Assembly: GCA_944385475.1 (NCBI GenBank)
Contig: CALWXJ010000030.1
Coordinates: 1 to 41,014, forward strand
Length of the DNA stretch: 41,014 bases
Reading direction: 5' to 3'
From: an uncultured Oscillospiraceae bacterium
Lineage (GTDB): Bacteria > Bacillota > Clostridia > Oscillospirales > Oscillospiraceae
Below, piece by piece: positions 40,194-41,014 of this stretch; the stretch's first letter is position 1, and every line of letters begins with the position of its first letter. Under the pieces are notes generated by a model, which saw nothing but the letters and a program-made list of their open reading frames with translations, had not been told where the DNA came from and did no database searches. The position numbers and the translations under genes were made by a program.

Positions 40194-40937
40194 ATGTTGA
40201 ACGTGCAAGACCTGTACAAATCCTACCAGGTGGGGAAAACCACCTACCAGGTCCTGAAGGGGGTATCCCTCCAGGTGGAGAAGGGGGAGTTCGTGGCGGT
40301 GATGGGTCCCTCCGGCTCCGGCAAGACCACTCTCTTAAACTGCATCTCCTGCTACATCCCCGCCGACAGCGGCAGCATCACCCTGGGCGGGATGGAGCTA
40401 TCCCGCCTGGGGGAGGACGCCCTGGCCCAGGTCCGCAACCGGCAGCTGGGCTTCGTGTTTCAGGATTTTTTGCTGCTGGACGGCCTCACCGTCCGGGAGA
40501 ATATTCTTCTGCCTGCCATTATCGGCGGCATCGTCAGCTCCCAGACCGAGGAGCGAGCTGATCAACTGTGCGATGTATTCGGTATCGGCCATATCCGGAA
40601 TAAGTACCCGGCGGAGATCTCCGGCGGCGAAAAGCAGCGCACGGCCGTGGCCCGTGCCCTTATCAACCGTCCGTTACTGATCCTGGCCGATGAGCCCACC
40701 GGCAATCTGGACTCCAAGTCCTCCCGGGCGGTGATCCGCTCCTTTGAACAGGCCCGGGATGCTCTGGAGGCTACCATATTCATGGTGACCCACGACTCCT
40801 TTGCCGCCTCCTTCTGTGACCGGGTGGTGATCCTCCGGGACGGGGTGGTGTGGCAGTCCCTGGAGCGGGGCAGTGTGGAGCGCAGTGCCTTTCAGGACCG
40901 GTTGCTGGACGCTATCCGGGATATGGGGAAGGAGTGA
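40194..40937 (+). CDS. ABC transporter ATP-binding protein (BceA/MacB-like)
   Basis: A 247-residue ATPase with Walker A GPSGSGKTTLLN, the Q-loop Gln in VFQDFLLLDGL, signature ISGGEKQRTAVARAL and Walker B LLILADEPTGNLDSKSS. The last motif is typical of the LolD/MacB/BceA group, which drives FtsX-type permeases instead of ordinary importers. The permease gene starts 7 bp later. With a two-component pair on the opposite strand, a role in antimicrobial-peptide detoxification or sensing is likely. The ATG at 40194 begins the family sequence; the longer upstream frame is not homologous. Confidence 0.93.
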   Translation: MLNVQDLYKSYQVGKTTYQVLKGVSLQVEKGEFVAVMGPSGSGKTTLLNCISCYIPADSGSITLGGMELSRLGEDALAQVRNRQLGFVFQDFLLLDGLTVRENILLPAIIGGIVSSQTEERADQLCDVFGIGHIRNKYPAEISGGEKQRTAVARALINRPLLILADEPTGNLDSKSSRAVIRSFEQARDALEATIFMVTHDSFAASFCDRVVILRDGVVWQSLERGSVERSAFQDRLLDAIRDMGKE

Positions 40938-40944
40938 GGCAGCC

Positions 40945-41014
40945 ATGACCACCTTTTCTCAGGTTTATGCCGCCCTGCGGCGAAAGAATAAGGGGCAGTA
41001 TGTCCTCCTGGCGG
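40945..41014 (+). CDS. ABC transporter permease, N-terminus only (cut by window edge)
   Basis: The frame opens with MTTFSQVYAALRRKNKGQYV and stays open to the window edge. A short basic cytoplasmic segment just before a presumed first helix is typical of BceB-type permeases (FtsX fold). GGAG lies about 10 bases upstream and the gene is 7 bp after the ATPase gene. Only 23 codons are visible, so the family call rests mainly on position. Confidence 0.6.
   Translation, partial: MTTFSQVYAALRRKNKGQYVLLA

Overview
The window looks like chromosomal DNA from a GC-rich, anaerobic Firmicute, probably a gut clostridium of the Oscillospiraceae type (Flavonifractor, Intestinimonas or Oscillibacter relatives). 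This is inferred from protein style, strong AGGAGG ribosome sites, ferredoxin and Mo/W enzymes, a citrate lyase operon and AgrC/LytTR signalling. No rRNA, tRNA, CRISPR array or insertion sequence was seen. Nearly all genes lie on the minus strand. The exceptions are a LysR gene, a DeoR gene and the ABC genes at the right end.

Region 1 (1-10100, minus). A PLP-dependent Cys/Met-metabolism enzyme, an NhaC-family transporter and a small AhpD-like protein precede a tightly packed run: lipoate ligase, a dihydrolipoyl dehydrogenase carrying two lipoyl domains, a DMSO-reductase-family Mo/W enzyme, two four-cluster ferredoxins and the start of an aldehyde:ferredoxin oxidoreductase. The proteins could form a redox chain (NADH-FAD-lipoyl-dithiol and Fe-S/Mo-W). 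A divergent LysR gene (10306-11235) probably controls the block.

Region 2 (11337-22457, minus). A peptide-use locus: M20 amidohydrolase, a Dpp/Opp transporter (two permeases, two ATPases, lipoprotein), two M28-like proteins that lack the usual Glu-Glu motif, then a phage-type M15 endopeptidase.

Region 3 (22786-28964, minus). A complete citrate lyase operon, citD-citE-citF-citC-citXG, with a second LysR gene at its end. It has a good extended -10 promoter and a perfect 14-bp palindrome in its leader. No citrate carrier or oxaloacetate decarboxylase is present here.

Region 4 (29197-31108, minus). A small island of unknown function: a two-TM protein, a beta-sandwich repeat protein broken by a frameshift, and a Cys-rich protein with no clear start codon. 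A MATE efflux gene follows with its own promoter.

Region 5 (32939-37753). A four-carbon acid-sugar catabolic operon on the minus strand (TIM-barrel protein, DUF1537 kinase, flavin-reductase-like protein, PdxA2-type dehydrogenase) opposite a DeoR regulator. Both directions have near-consensus promoters with 17-bp spacing and there are repeated candidate operators between them. The roughly 180-nt gap between the TIM-barrel and kinase genes can form an elaborate RNA fold with mutually exclusive pairings. It is the best candidate in the window for an undescribed regulatory RNA.

Region 6 (37937-41014). An AgrC-like histidine kinase and LytTR response regulator (minus) lie opposite a BceA/MacB-type ABC ATPase and the start of its permease (plus), a typical peptide-sensing and antibiotic-response arrangement.
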